NCBI GenBank assembly: GCA_030681645.1
Contig: JAUXRX010000006.1
Location: 1-53,908, forward strand
DNA from: Archangium sp.
GTDB lineage: Bacteria; Myxococcota; Myxococcia; Myxococcales; Myxococcaceae
Direction: 5' to 3'
DNA length: 53,908 bases
This document shows positions 53,852-53,908 of this stretch, piece after piece. Position 1 is the first letter of the stretch; each line of letters starts with the position of its first letter. A program made the translations under genes and the position numbers. The notes under the pieces were generated by a model, which was given only the letters and a program-made list of their open reading frames with translations, was not told where the DNA came from and did not search any database.

Positions 53852-53908
53852 TCAGCCGATGGTGCCGCAGCGGTTGGCGATGCCGCCTCCGCCGCAGCTC
53901 TCGGTGGG
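53852..53908 (-). CDS. C-terminal end of a Cys-rich secreted-type protein (cut by right edge)
   Basis: Read leftward, the last 18 codons are ESCGGGGIANRCGTIG preceded by Pro-Thr, then TGA at 53852-53854. The CGGGG-x-C spacing is the typical terminal repeat of myxobacterial secreted Cys-rich proteins (often many CGGGGTPNVCG units). Only the end is in view, so nothing can be said on function. The hairpin right after the stop supports a true gene end. Confidence 0.6.
   Translation of the reverse strand, partial: PTESCGGGGIANRCGTIG

Overview
The window looks like a chromosomal segment of a high-GC myxobacterium (phylum Myxococcota, probably the Cystobacterineae side). The main pointers are a protein ending in a MYXO-CTERM sorting signal (35002-36075), several Ser/Thr kinases with the HRDLSPHN or HRDLKPQN and TPR styles common in that group, Cys-rich tails of the NCGxCG type (27563-28156 and the right-edge fragment), a TonB protein with GGVV repeats followed by one ExbB and two ExbD genes, and strong G/C bias at third codon positions. 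I saw no rRNA, tRNA, CRISPR array, prophage or IS transposase.

Layout. 1-4691: nucleotide-sugar genes. A truncated sugar C-methyltransferase-like gene points left off the edge; ugd, rfbB, rfbD and rfbA run right (dTDP-rhamnose type pathway, with no rfbC in view). 4915-9131 (minus): a leftward block of a YhcG/DUF1016 nuclease, an M1-like zinc peptidase, and a ribbon-helix-helix plus nucleotidyltransferase pair. 9335-15137: a giant four-module lipid enzyme (fatty acyl reductase, acyl-activating ligase, acyl carrier, PlsC acyltransferase) followed by an SDR. 15157-21976: exbD, exbD, exbB and tonB, divergent from an Oar-like TonB-dependent receptor and an outer-membrane-type lipoprotein, a complete uptake or envelope module. 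22102-29721: radical SAM protein, EamA transporter, GNAT acetyltransferase, comM, Cys-rich lipoprotein, cyclic-nucleotide-binding protein, trxB. 29718-36075: small lipoprotein, recA, membrane protein, thiolase, small Cys protein, small conserved-looking protein, rhomboid-like protein without visible catalytic residues, and a zinc phospholipase C / S1-P1 type exoenzyme with MYXO-CTERM tail. 36552-42457: lipoprotein, an active-looking Ser/Thr kinase with a TPR-like region, and a tandem paralogue that has lost the catalytic residues. 42578-46767: OmpA protein with TSP3 repeats, response regulator, short hypothetical, bpt-type aminoacyl-transferase, Lys/Ala-rich protein. 47320-53490: cupin, grpE, dnaK, a GAF-like/kinase protein 4 bp behind dnaK, radA. 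A Cys-rich protein is cut by the right edge.

A second layer is the non-coding repeats. At least four families are dispersed here: (i) a REP-like palindrome (core CTCTCCCCGCTTCGCAGGG) with about seven short copies and two long-form copies; (ii) a nested-palindrome element of about 154 bp at 25339-25492 with a half copy at 47114-47175; (iii) a 176-bp near-perfect palindrome with 40-bp ends at 46906-47081; (iv) a hexamer/tandem-repeat tract sharing an identical 45-nt block at 13807-13851 and 30250-30294. Palindromes also sit inside genes in frame (pseudokinase, DUF1016 nuclease, possibly rfbD). The most interesting candidates are the kinase/pseudokinase pair separated by a perfect 28-bp inverted repeat, the four-module lipid enzyme, the palindromic elements, and the dnaK-linked kinase. 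All function calls come from reading motifs by eye; no database search was possible.
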